Positions 19,456-27,952 are shown, counted from the first letter of the stretch. The stretch is 64,000 bases of DNA from Aquincola tertiaricarbonis (GCF_023573145.1 NZ_CP097636.1:1-64000), one strand, 5' to 3'. Notes: a model not told the origin generated them from the sequence alone. A program made the numbers and translations.

Positions 19456-20337
19456 ATGACCACCGCCACCCCTGTTGTCACCGACACCGCCACCGTGGCG
19501 CGTCCGCGCACGGTGGAGCGGCTGGTCGCCGGCATGGCCACCAGCGACGGTGCGGGCGTCAAGCTCACCCGGGTGCTCACCCAGCCGCTGCAGCGGCGGC
19601 TGGACCCGTACCTGATGCTGGACGCCTTCGGCACCGACAACCCGGACGACTACATCGCCGGCTTTCCCGACCACCCGCACCGCGGCTTCGAGACCATCAC
19701 CTACATGATCGCGGGCCGCATGCGCCACCGCGACAGCGCCGGCCACGAAGGCCTGCTGGACGATGGCGGCGTGCAGTGGATGACCGCCGGCCGCGGCGTG
19801 GTGCACAGCGAGCTGCCCGAGCAGCAGGACGGCCGCATGGAAGGCTTCCAGCTGTGGCTGAACCTGCCCGCCAAGGACAAGATGCGCGACCCCTGGTATC
19901 GCGACATCCCCAGCGCCGAGATCCCGGAAGTCGTGGCCGAAGGCGTGAAGGCTCGCGTGATCGCCGGCGAGACGCACGGCGTGGCCGGCGCGGTGCAGCG
20001 CGAGGGTAGCCAGCCGCTGTACCTGGACCTGCACTTGCAGCCGGGCGCCCGCTTCGAGCAGGTGCTGCCCGAGGGGCACAACGCCTTCGTGTACGTGTAC
20101 CGCGGCGGCCTGCGCGTGGGTGAATGCCAGGTGCCGGTGCAGCGCATGGCCATCCTGGCGAACACGCCGGGCAGCGACGGTATCGTGCTGCAGGCGGGCG
20201 ACGAGCCCACCCGGGCGCTGCTGATCGCCGGCCGGCCGCTGAACGAGCCCATCGCGCAGTACGGTCCGTTCGTGATGAACAGCAACGACGAGATCTTCCA
20301 GGCCGTCGAAGACTTCCGCGCCGGCCGCTTCACCTGA
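19456..20337 (+). CDS. Pirin family protein
   Basis: A 293-residue bicupin of the pirin family. The N-terminal cupin has the metal-site residues of PHPHRGFETITYMIAGRMRHRDS and the characteristic VQWMTAGRGVVHSELPE. The C-terminal cupin has HNAFVYVYRGGLRVG. Bacterial pirins act as quercetinases or redox-linked modulators. Co-transcription with azoR suggests a role with quinones or flavonoid-like electrophiles. AAGGAG precedes ATG 19456. Confidence 0.93.
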   Translation: MTTATPVVTDTATVARPRTVERLVAGMATSDGAGVKLTRVLTQPLQRRLDPYLMLDAFGTDNPDDYIAGFPDHPHRGFETITYMIAGRMRHRDSAGHEGLLDDGGVQWMTAGRGVVHSELPEQQDGRMEGFQLWLNLPAKDKMRDPWYRDIPSAEIPEVVAEGVKARVIAGETHGVAGAVQREGSQPLYLDLHLQPGARFEQVLPEGHNAFVYVYRGGLRVGECQVPVQRMAILANTPGSDGIVLQAGDEPTRALLIAGRPLNEPIAQYGPFVMNSNDEIFQAVEDFRAGRFT

Positions 20338-20431
20338 CCTGTTTGCTGCGGCTGTCAGCCGGGCGCCTACCCGCACCGGGTTGAGGCGTTGTCCGACAAC
20401 CGGTAACAGCATGTGGAGGGAGGATGCCCGC

Positions 20432-22126
20432 ATGGGCTCCTTCCTGCGTCGTCTGCTGTACGCCGCCACGCTCTCGGGCGTGTGCTTTCTCCAGGCCTGC
20501 GCGGCCCTGCCGCCGCTGCCGCAGCGCACCGAAAGCCGTGCGCTGCCGGGCGGTACGCCCAGCGCGTTTGCGCGCAAGGTGGCGGCCGAACGCGGCAACG
20601 CAAGCGCGGCGCAGTCGGGCGTGCGGCTGCTGGCCGGCGGCGAAGAGGCGCTGTCCACGCTGCTGGCGCTGGTGGACGGCGCCGAGCACACGCTGGACCT
20701 GCAGTACTACGCGGTGCTCAACGAGGCCAGCACACGGCTGCTGCTGCAACGGGTGCTGGCCGCGGCCGACCGCGGCGTGCGAGTGCGGCTGCTGATCGAC
20801 GACTTCAACACCAGCGGCACCGACGATGCGCTGCTGCGGCTGACGCGCCACCCGCGCCTGGAGGTGCGGCTGTACAACCCGCTGCCGGGCGGCCGCTTTT
20901 CGCTGCTCACACGGGTGATCGCTTCGCTGCACGACGTGGCGCGCATCAACAACCGCATGCACAACAAGCAGCTGGTGGCGGACAACGCGCTGGCCGTGAC
21001 CGGCGGGCGCAACCTGGGCGACGCCTACTTCCTGCAGGGCGCCAAGGCCAACTTCGTGGACCTGGATCTGCTGGTGGCGGGGCCGGTCGTGCAGCAGCTG
21101 TCGGCCACCTTCGACCGCTATTGGGCCAGCGATCTGGCCTACCCGGCCGACGCGATCATCGCGCCGCAGGCGGGCAGCGCACCCGCGCGACCGGCCAGCG
21201 CCGAGGCCGCCCCGGTCACCGCCCCCACCCGGGCCGTGCCGCCGCAGCGCCCGCCCGCCGGCAGCGCGTCGCAGGCCCTGCCCGAGGTGCCGCCCGGTGA
21301 GCCGGCCAGCGCGCCCAACCTGCCGCCGGTGGCCTCGGCGCCGATGGATGCGCCCTCTGGCCTGGACGACAGCACGCTGGCCCGCCTGAAGGCCCAGGCC
21401 GATGCGCTGCGTGCCGGGCCGCTGCACCTGCAGTGGATGCCGGCGCGGCTGTGGGCCGACCGCCCCTCCAAGACCAGCGGCGGTGGCAACCCGTCACCCG
21501 ACGAGATCATGTTCGACGACTTCGCCGGGCTGATGCGCTCTGCACGGCAGCAGGTCTTCCTGGTCACGCCTTACTTCGTGCCCGGCGAGCCCGGCATGGG
21601 GTTGATCCGCGAGCTGCGCCAGCGGGGTGTGCGGGTGCGCATCCTCACCGCGTCGCTGGCCGGCACCGACGCGCCGGCGGTGCACCTGGGCTACAGCCGC
21701 TATCGCGAAGAGCTGCTGCGGCTGGGGGTGGAGCTGTATGAACTGCGGGCCGAGCCCGGCGGCCCGAAGCCGCCCCGCTTCGGCGGCGTGCATTCGCGCA
21801 CCAACCTGCATGCCAAGGCCATGCTGGTGGACGCTGGCACGGTGGTGGTGGGCTCGATGAACTTCGATCCACGCTCGGCCAACCTCAACACCGAGATGGG
21901 TCTGGTCACGCGCAGCACCCGCTTCGCCGCGCAAGTGGATCAGTTGCTGACCGAGATCACCCAGCGCGCCGCCTGGCGCCTGTCGCTGCAGGATGGCGGC
22001 CTGCTGTGGACCCACACCGACGACCAGGGCCAGCCGCTGCGCGTGACGCACGAGCCCGACACCTCGCTGCTCAAGCGCCTGGGCCTGAAGCTGCTGGGCC
22101 CGCTGGCGCCGGAAGAGATGCTCTAG
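20432..22126 (+). CDS. Phospholipase D family lipoprotein (ClsC/YmdC-like)
   Basis: A 564-residue protein with a lipoprotein signal (FLQAC) and two PLD catalytic motifs: HNKQLVAD near residue 176 and HAKAMLVD near 459, the latter followed by GSMNFDPRSANLNTEMG. This two-HKD layout fits cardiolipin synthase C-like phosphatidyltransferases. An Ala/Pro-rich stretch of about 60 residues between the halves (near 245-310) looks disordered. ATG 20432 is chosen over 20411 because GGAGGGAGG lies just upstream. The gene ends next to a dispersed hairpin repeat. Confidence 0.88.
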   Translation: MGSFLRRLLYAATLSGVCFLQACAALPPLPQRTESRALPGGTPSAFARKVAAERGNASAAQSGVRLLAGGEEALSTLLALVDGAEHTLDLQYYAVLNEASTRLLLQRVLAAADRGVRVRLLIDDFNTSGTDDALLRLTRHPRLEVRLYNPLPGGRFSLLTRVIASLHDVARINNRMHNKQLVADNALAVTGGRNLGDAYFLQGAKANFVDLDLLVAGPVVQQLSATFDRYWASDLAYPADAIIAPQAGSAPARPASAEAAPVTAPTRAVPPQRPPAGSASQALPEVPPGEPASAPNLPPVASAPMDAPSGLDDSTLARLKAQADALRAGPLHLQWMPARLWADRPSKTSGGGNPSPDEIMFDDFAGLMRSARQQVFLVTPYFVPGEPGMGLIRELRQRGVRVRILTASLAGTDAPAVHLGYSRYREELLRLGVELYELRAEPGGPKPPRFGGVHSRTNLHAKAMLVDAGTVVVGSMNFDPRSANLNTEMGLVTRSTRFAAQVDQLLTEITQRAAWRLSLQDGGLLWTHTDDQGQPLRVTHEPDTSLLKRLGLKLLGPLAPEEML

Positions 22127-22137
22127 CAACGAGCGGG

Positions 22138-22210
22138 TTCAGCCGCCGGGCCGCCCCAAGGCTGAACGCTCCCCCTCGGGGGGGCGCGAGCGCAGCGAGC
22201 TTGGGGGTCG
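22138..22210. repeat. Dispersed hairpin repeat, copy 2 (inverted)
   Basis: The second copy of the element at 12855-12931, in the opposite orientation. TTCAGCC at 22138-22144 pairs with GGCTGAA at 22160-22166, and CCCCCTCGGGGG follows at 22071+100 (22171-22182), then a run ending AGCTTGGGGG. Stem bases differ from copy 1 but remain paired. It lies between convergent genes, where it may also act as a bidirectional terminator. Confidence 0.8.
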
Positions 22211-22213
22211 ACT

Positions 22214-23272
22214 TCAACGCTTCTTGACGCCGATGGTGTAGCGCCCGGTGCCGTTGCTGCGGTCGTAGTGCCGCACCTGCACCCAGTACTGCCCGGGCAG
22301 CAGCGCCTTGCTGATGCGCGCGTTCTGGCCATAGCCGCTGTCGTCGTCCTCGGCGATCAGCGCGGTCGGGCTGTCGGGGCCGAACAGCTTCATGTACACG
22401 TCGGTGGCGCCGCGGGTGTCGATCTCGTACACCGCCTCGGTGTCGGCCTGCAGCAGGAACACGTCCTCCTCGCCCGGGTGGCCGATGCTTTGCTGCAGGC
22501 GCGCCGCGCCCACCACCAGCGGTGTCGTGCGGTTCACGCCCGGGCTGCCGCGCGGGTACATCTTGGCGCCGGCCACAAACTCCTTGTCCAGCCGCGACAG
22601 CACGTCGTTCGACCGGGTGGCCACGTTGTTCAGCGTCCACTCCGCCGGAAAGGCATAGAGCATGATGGACTCGGGATCGAACTCGGTGCCGTTGATCTGG
22701 TCGACCGAATACTTGCGGAACACGTTGTGCCGCACGGTGGCCTCGTCCCAGAAGTTGGGCGGGCCGGCCAGCGCGGCGATCACCACCGGCTCGTTCCAGC
22801 GGATGCCACCCTCGGGGTTGGAATGCTCGTGCCCCAGGCCGATGGCGTGGCCGAACTCATGCGCCGCGGTGCCGCCGTCCAGAAAGCCCAGGTTCATCGT
22901 GGCCTGGTTCAACGGCACGCTGCGCGCGTCGGTGCCAATCATCGACCAGGCGCCGTCGTTGGCATCGAAGCTGATGCGGATGTCGGCATTGGGCGCATTG
23001 CCGAACTCGAAATGCAGGTTGGCCACCGCCTCCCACCAGCCCGCCTGCTCACGCGCGATGGCACGCTGGTTGGCGGTGCCGCCGATGAAGCGCACCTTCA
23101 GCGTGCTGCCGTTGACCCAGGTGGTGCCGCGTATTGCGATGGCACGGGCGCGGCCGCCGGGCCGGGGCGCGGCCAGCGGCATCGGCCGCATCAGGTTGCG
23201 CGGCAGGATGCGGTCGTAGCAGCACTTGGCCGCCGGGCGGAAGGGCCGGTCTTCGGGGGTGGCAGTGGTCAT
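22214..23272 (-). CDS. Matrixin/astacin-like zinc metalloprotease with pre-peptidase C-terminal domain
   Basis: A 352-residue protein. The catalytic domain carries the full zinc motif HEFGHAIGLGH near 150 and a Met-turn-like SIMLYAFP. The C-terminal 90 residues form a bacterial pre-peptidase (PPC) domain (EEDVFLLQADTEAVYEIDT and LLPGQYWVQVRHYD), found on secreted proteases. No N-terminal signal peptide is visible from ATG 23272 or upstream, so export would need another route or the protein is cytoplasmic. Its target is unknown. Confidence 0.85.
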   Translation of the reverse strand: MTTATPEDRPFRPAAKCCYDRILPRNLMRPMPLAAPRPGGRARAIAIRGTTWVNGSTLKVRFIGGTANQRAIAREQAGWWEAVANLHFEFGNAPNADIRISFDANDGAWSMIGTDARSVPLNQATMNLGFLDGGTAAHEFGHAIGLGHEHSNPEGGIRWNEPVVIAALAGPPNFWDEATVRHNVFRKYSVDQINGTEFDPESIMLYAFPAEWTLNNVATRSNDVLSRLDKEFVAGAKMYPRGSPGVNRTTPLVVGAARLQQSIGHPGEEDVFLLQADTEAVYEIDTRGATDVYMKLFGPDSPTALIAEDDDSGYGQNARISKALLPGQYWVQVRHYDRSNGTGRYTIGVKKR

Positions 23273-23404
23273 GGCAGGCTCCTGGCAAGGTGCGAGACGG
23301 ACGTATGCACTCACCATAAGCCCGGCGGCGCGCCATGACCATGCTGCGCCCGACAAGCTGGGGATGCCGGCTTAGGGATATGGCCTGCGGCATCATCGGC
23401 GCCC

Positions 23405-24172
23405 ATGCATGCCACGCCCCTGTCCGAGTCTCCTCCCTTCCTGGCGCTGCGACGGGTCAGCCGCCGCTTTGCCAATGGCGTCACCGCGCTGTCCGACGTG
23501 AGCCTGCGGGCCGGCCGCGGCGAGTTCGTCAGCCTGCTGGGGCCTTCGGGCTGCGGCAAGAGCACCGTGCTGCGCCTGCTCTCGGGGCTGGACGAGCCCA
23601 GCAGTGGCCAGGTGCAGCGCCCGCCCGATGACGTCGGCTACGTGTTCCAGGAGCCCACGCTGATGCCCTGGGCCAGCGTGCAGGACAACGTGCGCCTGCC
23701 GCTGCGCCTGCGCGGCGCGCCGCGGGCCGAGGCCGATGCAGCGGTGCAGGCGGCACTGGCGGCCGTGGGCCTGGCCGATTTCGCGCGCGCCCTGCCGCGC
23801 GAGCTGTCGGGCGGCATGAAGATGCGCGCCTCCATCGCGCGTGCGCTGGTCACCCGCCCCTCGCTGCTGCTGCTGGACGAGCCTTTCGCCGCGCTCGACG
23901 AGATCACCCGCTTCAAGCTCAACCAGGACCTGCTGGCGCTGTGGCAGCGCGATGCCTTCACCGCCCTTTTCGTCACCCACAGCGTGTACGAGGCGGTGTT
24001 CCTCAGCCAGCGCATCGTGGTGATGGCCGCGCGCCCGGGCCGTGTGGCCGCGGAGCTGACGGTGGATGCACCCTACCCGCGCACGCCGGCCTTCCGCAGC
24101 AGTGCCGAGTTCATCCGCTGCTGCACGGCCGTGTCGCAGGCGATGGAGCAGGCCAGCGAGGCGGCGCTGTGA
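23405..24172 (+). CDS. ABC transporter ATP-binding protein (nitrate/taurine/pyrimidine-type)
   Basis: A 255-residue ATPase of the SsuB/TauB/ThiZ-like family. Walker A is LLGPSGCGKST near 45, followed by the Q-loop VFQEPTLMPW, the signature LSGGMKMR, Walker B LLLLDEPFAALDE and the switch His in FVTHSVYEAVF. It is translationally coupled to the permease by a 4-base overlap. The matching binding-protein gene is at 26229-27239, beyond a reverse-strand insertion. Confidence 0.95.
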   Translation: MHATPLSESPPFLALRRVSRRFANGVTALSDVSLRAGRGEFVSLLGPSGCGKSTVLRLLSGLDEPSSGQVQRPPDDVGYVFQEPTLMPWASVQDNVRLPLRLRGAPRAEADAAVQAALAAVGLADFARALPRELSGGMKMRASIARALVTRPSLLLLDEPFAALDEITRFKLNQDLLALWQRDAFTALFVTHSVYEAVFLSQRIVVMAARPGRVAAELTVDAPYPRTPAFRSSAEFIRCCTAVSQAMEQASEAAL

Positions 24173-24966
24173 GCCGCGCGCGCCAAGAAGCCCCCTGGCT
24201 GCGCTGGGTGGTGCCCGCCGTGGTGGCGGTGGCCGCGCTGGTGGGCTGGGAAGCGGTGGTGCGCATCTATGCGCTGCCGCAGTACCTGCTGCCCGGCCCG
24301 CTGCTGGTGGCCAAGACGCTGTGGGCCAACTTCGGCTCGCTGATGGGCAGCTGGTGGTACACGGTCAAAATCACCTTCGGCGCGCTGGGCCTGGCCATCG
24401 TGGGCGGCGTGCTGCTGGGCGGGCTGTTCGCGGTGTCGCGCTGGGTGGAGCTGAGCCTGTTCCCGTTCGCGGTGGTGCTGCAGGTCACGCCCATCGTGGC
24501 CATCGCGCCGCTGATCCTGATCTTCATCGACAGCACTACTGCGGCGCTGTTGCTGTGCGCGTGGATCGTCGCCTTCTTCCCCATCCTGGCCAACACCGTG
24601 GTGGGCCTGCGCAGCGCCGACGCGCGGCTGCGCGACCTCTTCCGGCTGTACCGCGCCACCCGCTGGCAGACGCTGGTACATCTGCTGGTGCCTTCGGCCC
24701 TGCCCTACTTCATGGCCGGGCTGCGGGTGGCGGCCGGCCTGTCGCTCATCGGCGCGGTGGTGGCCGAATTCACCGCCGGCGCGGCCGGCCGCGAGACGGG
24801 CCTGGCCTCACGCATCCTGGAAGCCAGCTTCCGCACCGAGATGCCCAAGATGTTCGCCGCGCTGGTGCTGGTGTCGCTCACCGGCATAGCGCTCTATGGG
24901 CTGATGCTGCTGCTGTCGCACTGGCTGCTGGGCCGCTGGCACGACAGCGAGCGGGGTGGGGATTAG
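24169..24966 (+). CDS. ABC transporter permease (SsuC/TauC-like)
   Basis: A 265-residue membrane protein with about six hydrophobic helices. The binding-protein-dependent transport signature loop that contacts the ATPase is near residue 160-185 (LRDLFRLYRATRWQTLVHLLVPSAL, read in parts). It starts with GTG 24169 inside the end of the ATPase gene (GTGA overlap). It forms an importer with 23405-24172 and probably with the binding protein at 26229. Confidence 0.93.
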   Translation: MSRARQEAPWLRWVVPAVVAVAALVGWEAVVRIYALPQYLLPGPLLVAKTLWANFGSLMGSWWYTVKITFGALGLAIVGGVLLGGLFAVSRWVELSLFPFAVVLQVTPIVAIAPLILIFIDSTTAALLLCAWIVAFFPILANTVVGLRSADARLRDLFRLYRATRWQTLVHLLVPSALPYFMAGLRVAAGLSLIGAVVAEFTAGAAGRETGLASRILEASFRTEMPKMFAALVLVSLTGIALYGLMLLLSHWLLGRWHDSERGGD

Positions 24967-24990
24967 CGCGCCGCTCGCAAGGCGGCACGT

Positions 24991-25344
24991 TCACTCGTAG
25001 TCGATCCGGATCTCACGGGCGGGTCCGTTCCAGCCGATCCTGCAGACATTGAGGATGTCTCGGCCGATCAGCCCGTCGAACGGTTGATTGATGAAAGGCT
25101 GTCCACCGATCAGCAGCTGAAAGCGCCTGGTGTTGGGACTGGCCTGTCCGCCCAGCGTGATACCGACCTCGTATGCTGGAAACTCGGTGGCGATGCCGCC
25201 GCCCGTGACGGTATGCACCTCAGCCCAGCTGCGCGGTTGCAGCCCCAGCGAGCGCATGTGCATCTCGTCCACCCAGGCGCAGCTGGCGCCGGTGTCGGGG
25301 ATGACTGCACCGGATCGATGGATCGGTGCAGTGAACCCCCTCAC
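24991..25344 (-). CDS. Retropepsin-like aspartic protease
   Basis: A 117-residue single-domain protein. PDTGASCAWVD near residues 16-26 is the catalytic DTGA motif of retroviral-type aspartic proteases, which act as dimers. GLIGRDILN near 91-99 is the second conserved element (the ILG/IGRD turn). The substrate is unknown. It starts with a GTG that overlaps the stop of the upstream gene (GTGA), so the two are co-translated. Composition is less GC-rich than the flanking ABC genes. Confidence 0.82.
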   Translation of the reverse strand: MRGFTAPIHRSGAVIPDTGASCAWVDEMHMRSLGLQPRSWAEVHTVTGGGIATEFPAYEVGITLGGQASPNTRRFQLLIGGQPFINQPFDGLIGRDILNVCRIGWNGPAREIRIDYE

Positions 25345-25577
25345 TCGGCGAAGCCACGCATGAAATGCGTGGCGTGTGCCTGCACTTCTACTTGCTTGAC
25401 GAAAAAGCGGTCACCGGCGTACTGGGTGTACGCCCATTCCAGCGCTTGCTCGTAGGTGTCGAACGTCGTGGCGTCCACCTTGGATCCATGGATCACGACA
25501 AACTGCCCGTCGTGCTCGTTCAATAGATCAGGCAGCGCTTCCTTGTACGCCTGAATCTCGGTTTGAAAATCCAGCAT
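25341..25577 (-). CDS. Small DUF5678-like protein
   Basis: A 78-residue protein, MLDFQTEIQAYKEALPD at the start. The middle segment (GQFVVIHGSKVDATTFDTYEQALEWAY, read in parts) resembles the DUF5678 fold, a small domain often encoded beside retropepsin-like proteases. Function is unknown; the fixed pairing suggests it is a partner or substrate of the protease. ATG 25577 has AGGAG at 25585-25589. It overlaps the next gene by four bases. Confidence 0.75.
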   Translation of the reverse strand: MLDFQTEIQAYKEALPDLLNEHDGQFVVIHGSKVDATTFDTYEQALEWAYTQYAGDRFFVKQVEVQAHATHFMRGFAE

Positions 25578-25688
25578 GGGGTGGCTCCTGGATGCCAGTT
25601 GTCCGCTGCTTGTGCAGTGGTTGCCCACAGTGTTGTCCACAGCCGCCGCGGCCCTCGTTTATACAAGACGAGCGGCCGGTCGGGCGCA

Positions 25689-25874
25689 TCACGTGGGCGT
25701 CGTTGACAGTGGCGTGCGCGCCACCGCGGCCGGTGGCGGCAGCAGCGCGCTGCGCACGCGCCGGGTGGTCCAGGGCGTGCGCTGCTCGAGGCGCAACAGT
25801 TCCTGCACGCGCTCTTCGCGCGACAACGGCGGTACAGCCACCGGCGGCTTGACGGGGGAAAACAGGTCTCGCAT
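25689..25874 (-). CDS. Small hypothetical protein, 61 residues
   Basis: An ORF of 61 codons starting MRDLFSPVKPPVAVPPLSRE, preceded by a perfect AGGAGG Shine-Dalgarno sequence 5 bases before ATG 25874. The segment SREERVQELLRLEQRTPW looks helical; the rest is rich in Pro, Ala and Arg. No family is recognised. It lies upstream of the DUF5678/protease pair on the same strand, about 110 bases away, and may share its transcript. The strong ribosome binding site is the main support. Confidence 0.5.
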   Translation of the reverse strand: MRDLFSPVKPPVAVPPLSREERVQELLRLEQRTPWTTRRVRSALLPPPAAVARTPLSTTPT

Positions 25875-26228
25875 GAACACCTCCTGAGGCAGGACGGTTC
25901 GTGAAGGGCATGGCCGGCTGCAGCAGGTGCGCGCGAGCGCACCGCCACAGCGATGAAGCGATGCGAGCAGGGAAGGCGGTGGGGCCGTTCAGGCCCAGGG
26001 TGCGGTCGGCGCGTGCGCGCCGACGGAGTCGGCGTTCAGCGCGTCAGCGGGGTTGCGGCCATCCCGGCTCGCATCGCATGACTAGAGGCACTGTCCAAGC
26101 ACGGACTCCGTTGTTGAGAAGCCGAAATTGTTGCATTGCCGCACCGCCCAGGTCAAACGGCTTTGCAGGTGTGTAACACCAGGGCCCGCTCGCTATAGTC
26201 GCCCTCACCTCTTCAAGCCGTCACCACC
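25875..26228. other. Intergenic region with two perfect hairpins and an inverted repeat
   Basis: This 354-base gap has no convincing gene. GGTGCGC at 25926-25932 pairs with GCGCACC at 25937-25943 around a GCGA loop. GTCGGCGCG at 26005-26013 pairs with CGCGCCGAC at 26016-26024 with a 2-base spacer. Neither has a T-tract. GGTGT at 26168-26172 and ACACC at 26176-26180 form an inverted repeat just before a TATAGT at 26194-26199 that could be the -10 of the binding-protein gene at 26229. Confidence 0.5.
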
Positions 26229-27239
26229 ATGCCTTCACGTGCTGTCGCTGTTGCCGCCCTCGTCGTCACTGCCTTGGGCGCGCAGGCGCAGACCAAGGTG
26301 GTGTTCGCCACCAACTGGAAGGCGCAGGCCGCACACGGCGGCTTCTACCAGGCGCTGGCCGACGGCACCTACAAGAAGATGGGTCTGGACGTGGAGATCC
26401 GCCAGGGCGGGCCGCAGGTCAACAACCGGCCGCTGCTGCCGGCCGGCAAGATCGACTTCCTGATGACCGGCAACCTGCTGCACAGCTTCGACAACGCCAA
26501 GAACGGCGTGCCGGTGATCGTCGTGGCCTCGATGTTCCAGAAGGATCCGCAGGCGCTGTTCGCCCACCCCGACCAGGGCTACAGGCAGTTCGCCGACCTG
26601 AAGACCGCGCCCACCGCCTTCATCGCCAAGGACGCGCAGTTCTCGTGGTGGAGCTGGCTGAAGGCCGAGTACGGCTTCAAGGACGAAAACCTCAAGCCCT
26701 ACAACTACAACCTGGGCCCCTTCCTGGCCGACAAGAAGAGCATCCAGCAGGGTTATGCGGTGGAAGAACCCATCTCCATCGAGAAGCAGGGCGGCTTCAA
26801 GCCGATGACCTTCCTGCTGGCCGACCACGGCTACAGCACCTACAGCACCACCATCGAGGCGCGGACCGAGATGGTCAAGACCGACCCCGAGCTGGTGCGC
26901 AGCTTCGTCAATGCCTCGGTGCTGGGCTGGGTGAGCTACCTCTACGGCGATCGCCGCCGCGCCGACGCGTTGATCAAGCGCGACAACCCCGAGATGACCG
27001 ACGAGCTGCTGGACAAGTCGGTGGCACTGATGAAGGGCCTGGGCATCGTCGATTCGGGCGACGCCACCACGCTGGGCATCGGCGCGATGAAGCCAGAACG
27101 GGTCAAGGACTTCTACGACAAGATGGTCAAGGCGGGCCTGTACAAGCCGGGTGAGGTCGACCTGAGCAAGGTGGCCACGATGCAATTCGTCAACAAAGGC
27201 GTGGGTCTTGACCTGAAGAAGCAGCTCGGCGGCAAGTAA
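26229..27239 (+). CDS. ABC transporter substrate-binding protein (NMT1/THI5-like)
   Basis: A 336-residue periplasmic protein with a signal peptide ending GAQAQ. The mature part has the NMT1-like start KVVFATNWKAQAAHGGFYQALADG (read in parts), seen in binding proteins for pyrimidine precursors, nitrate, taurine and related ligands. It is the probable binding component for the ATPase and permease at 23405-24966, from which it is separated by about 1.26 kb of minus-strand genes. The ligand cannot be read from sequence. Confidence 0.9.
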   Translation: MPSRAVAVAALVVTALGAQAQTKVVFATNWKAQAAHGGFYQALADGTYKKMGLDVEIRQGGPQVNNRPLLPAGKIDFLMTGNLLHSFDNAKNGVPVIVVASMFQKDPQALFAHPDQGYRQFADLKTAPTAFIAKDAQFSWWSWLKAEYGFKDENLKPYNYNLGPFLADKKSIQQGYAVEEPISIEKQGGFKPMTFLLADHGYSTYSTTIEARTEMVKTDPELVRSFVNASVLGWVSYLYGDRRRADALIKRDNPEMTDELLDKSVALMKGLGIVDSGDATTLGIGAMKPERVKDFYDKMVKAGLYKPGEVDLSKVATMQFVNKGVGLDLKKQLGGK

Positions 27240-27262
27240 GCTCGGGTTTCTACCCATCTCCA

Positions 27263-27289
27263 GGGCCGGCTGCATGCCGGCCTTGTCAT
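27263..27289 (+). terminator. Intrinsic terminator after the ABC binding-protein gene
   Basis: GGCCGGC at 27264-27270 pairs with GCCGGCC at 27276-27282 across TGCAT, followed by TTGTCATT. It lies 24 bases after the stop codon. The T-tract is weak. Confidence 0.6.
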
Positions 27290-27307
27290 TGCTGCCCCGT
27301 CCTCACG

Positions 27308-27952
27308 ATGTATCTGTTCTGGCACACCGTCACCCGCCTGGGCGAAGCGCAGCTGCTGCTGCCCGCGTTGCTGGCCGTCACCGCCTGGCTGGCCCTGCGT
27401 GCACAGGCGCCGCGCGTGGCGCTGGTGTGGCTGTCCACCACCGCGGTGGCGGCGCTGCTCACCACCGCCACCAAGATCGCCTTCATCGGCTATGGCGTGG
27501 GCTATGCGCCGCTCGATTTCACCGGCATCTCGGGCCATGCGATGTTCTCGGCCGCCATCCTGCCGCTGCTGGCCCGTGAGACGGTGGGCGCCGCCCATCC
27601 GCGCTGGCATGCGCCGGCGGTGTTGCTGGGCCTGGCGCTGGCCGCGCTGGTGGCGGTCTCACGCGTCAAGGTGCATGCGCATTCGCCGTCGGAAAGCTGG
27701 GCCGGCTTCCTGCTGGGCGCCACGTCCAGCCTGCTGGCCCTGCGCTGGGTGCAGCTGCCGCCGGTGAGCGCGCCCAAGAAGCTGGTGCTCATCGTGGGCG
27801 TGTGGCTGGCGGTGGCCGTGGCCAGCGCGCCGCCCTCACGCACGCACGACTGGGTGACGCGGCTGTCGGTGCAGCTGTCGGGTGCGCCCGAGCCTTACAC
27901 CCGCTGGCACATGCACCGCGACTGGCGGCGCCTCAACGGTCCAACGCCTTGA
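27308..27952 (+). CDS. PAP2-superfamily membrane phosphatase
   Basis: A 214-residue protein with several hydrophobic helices and two PAP2 motifs, SGHAMFSA near 78 and SRVKVHAHSPSE near 119-130. These fit lipid phosphatases acting on phosphatidic acid or undecaprenyl pyrophosphate. The first PAP2 motif (KxxxxxxRP) is not clear. The 3' end overlaps the end of the convergent hydrolase gene by 20 bases. ATG 27308. Confidence 0.82.
   Translation: MYLFWHTVTRLGEAQLLLPALLAVTAWLALRAQAPRVALVWLSTTAVAALLTTATKIAFIGYGVGYAPLDFTGISGHAMFSAAILPLLARETVGAAHPRWHAPAVLLGLALAALVAVSRVKVHAHSPSESWAGFLLGATSSLLALRWVQLPPVSAPKKLVLIVGVWLAVAVASAPPSRTHDWVTRLSVQLSGAPEPYTRWHMHRDWRRLNGPTP

Noticed and set aside
26005..26024. 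Perfect hairpin GTCGGCGCG/CGCGCCGAC considered as a terminator.
   Set aside because: There is no T-tract on either side, and no gene ends nearby in the matching direction.
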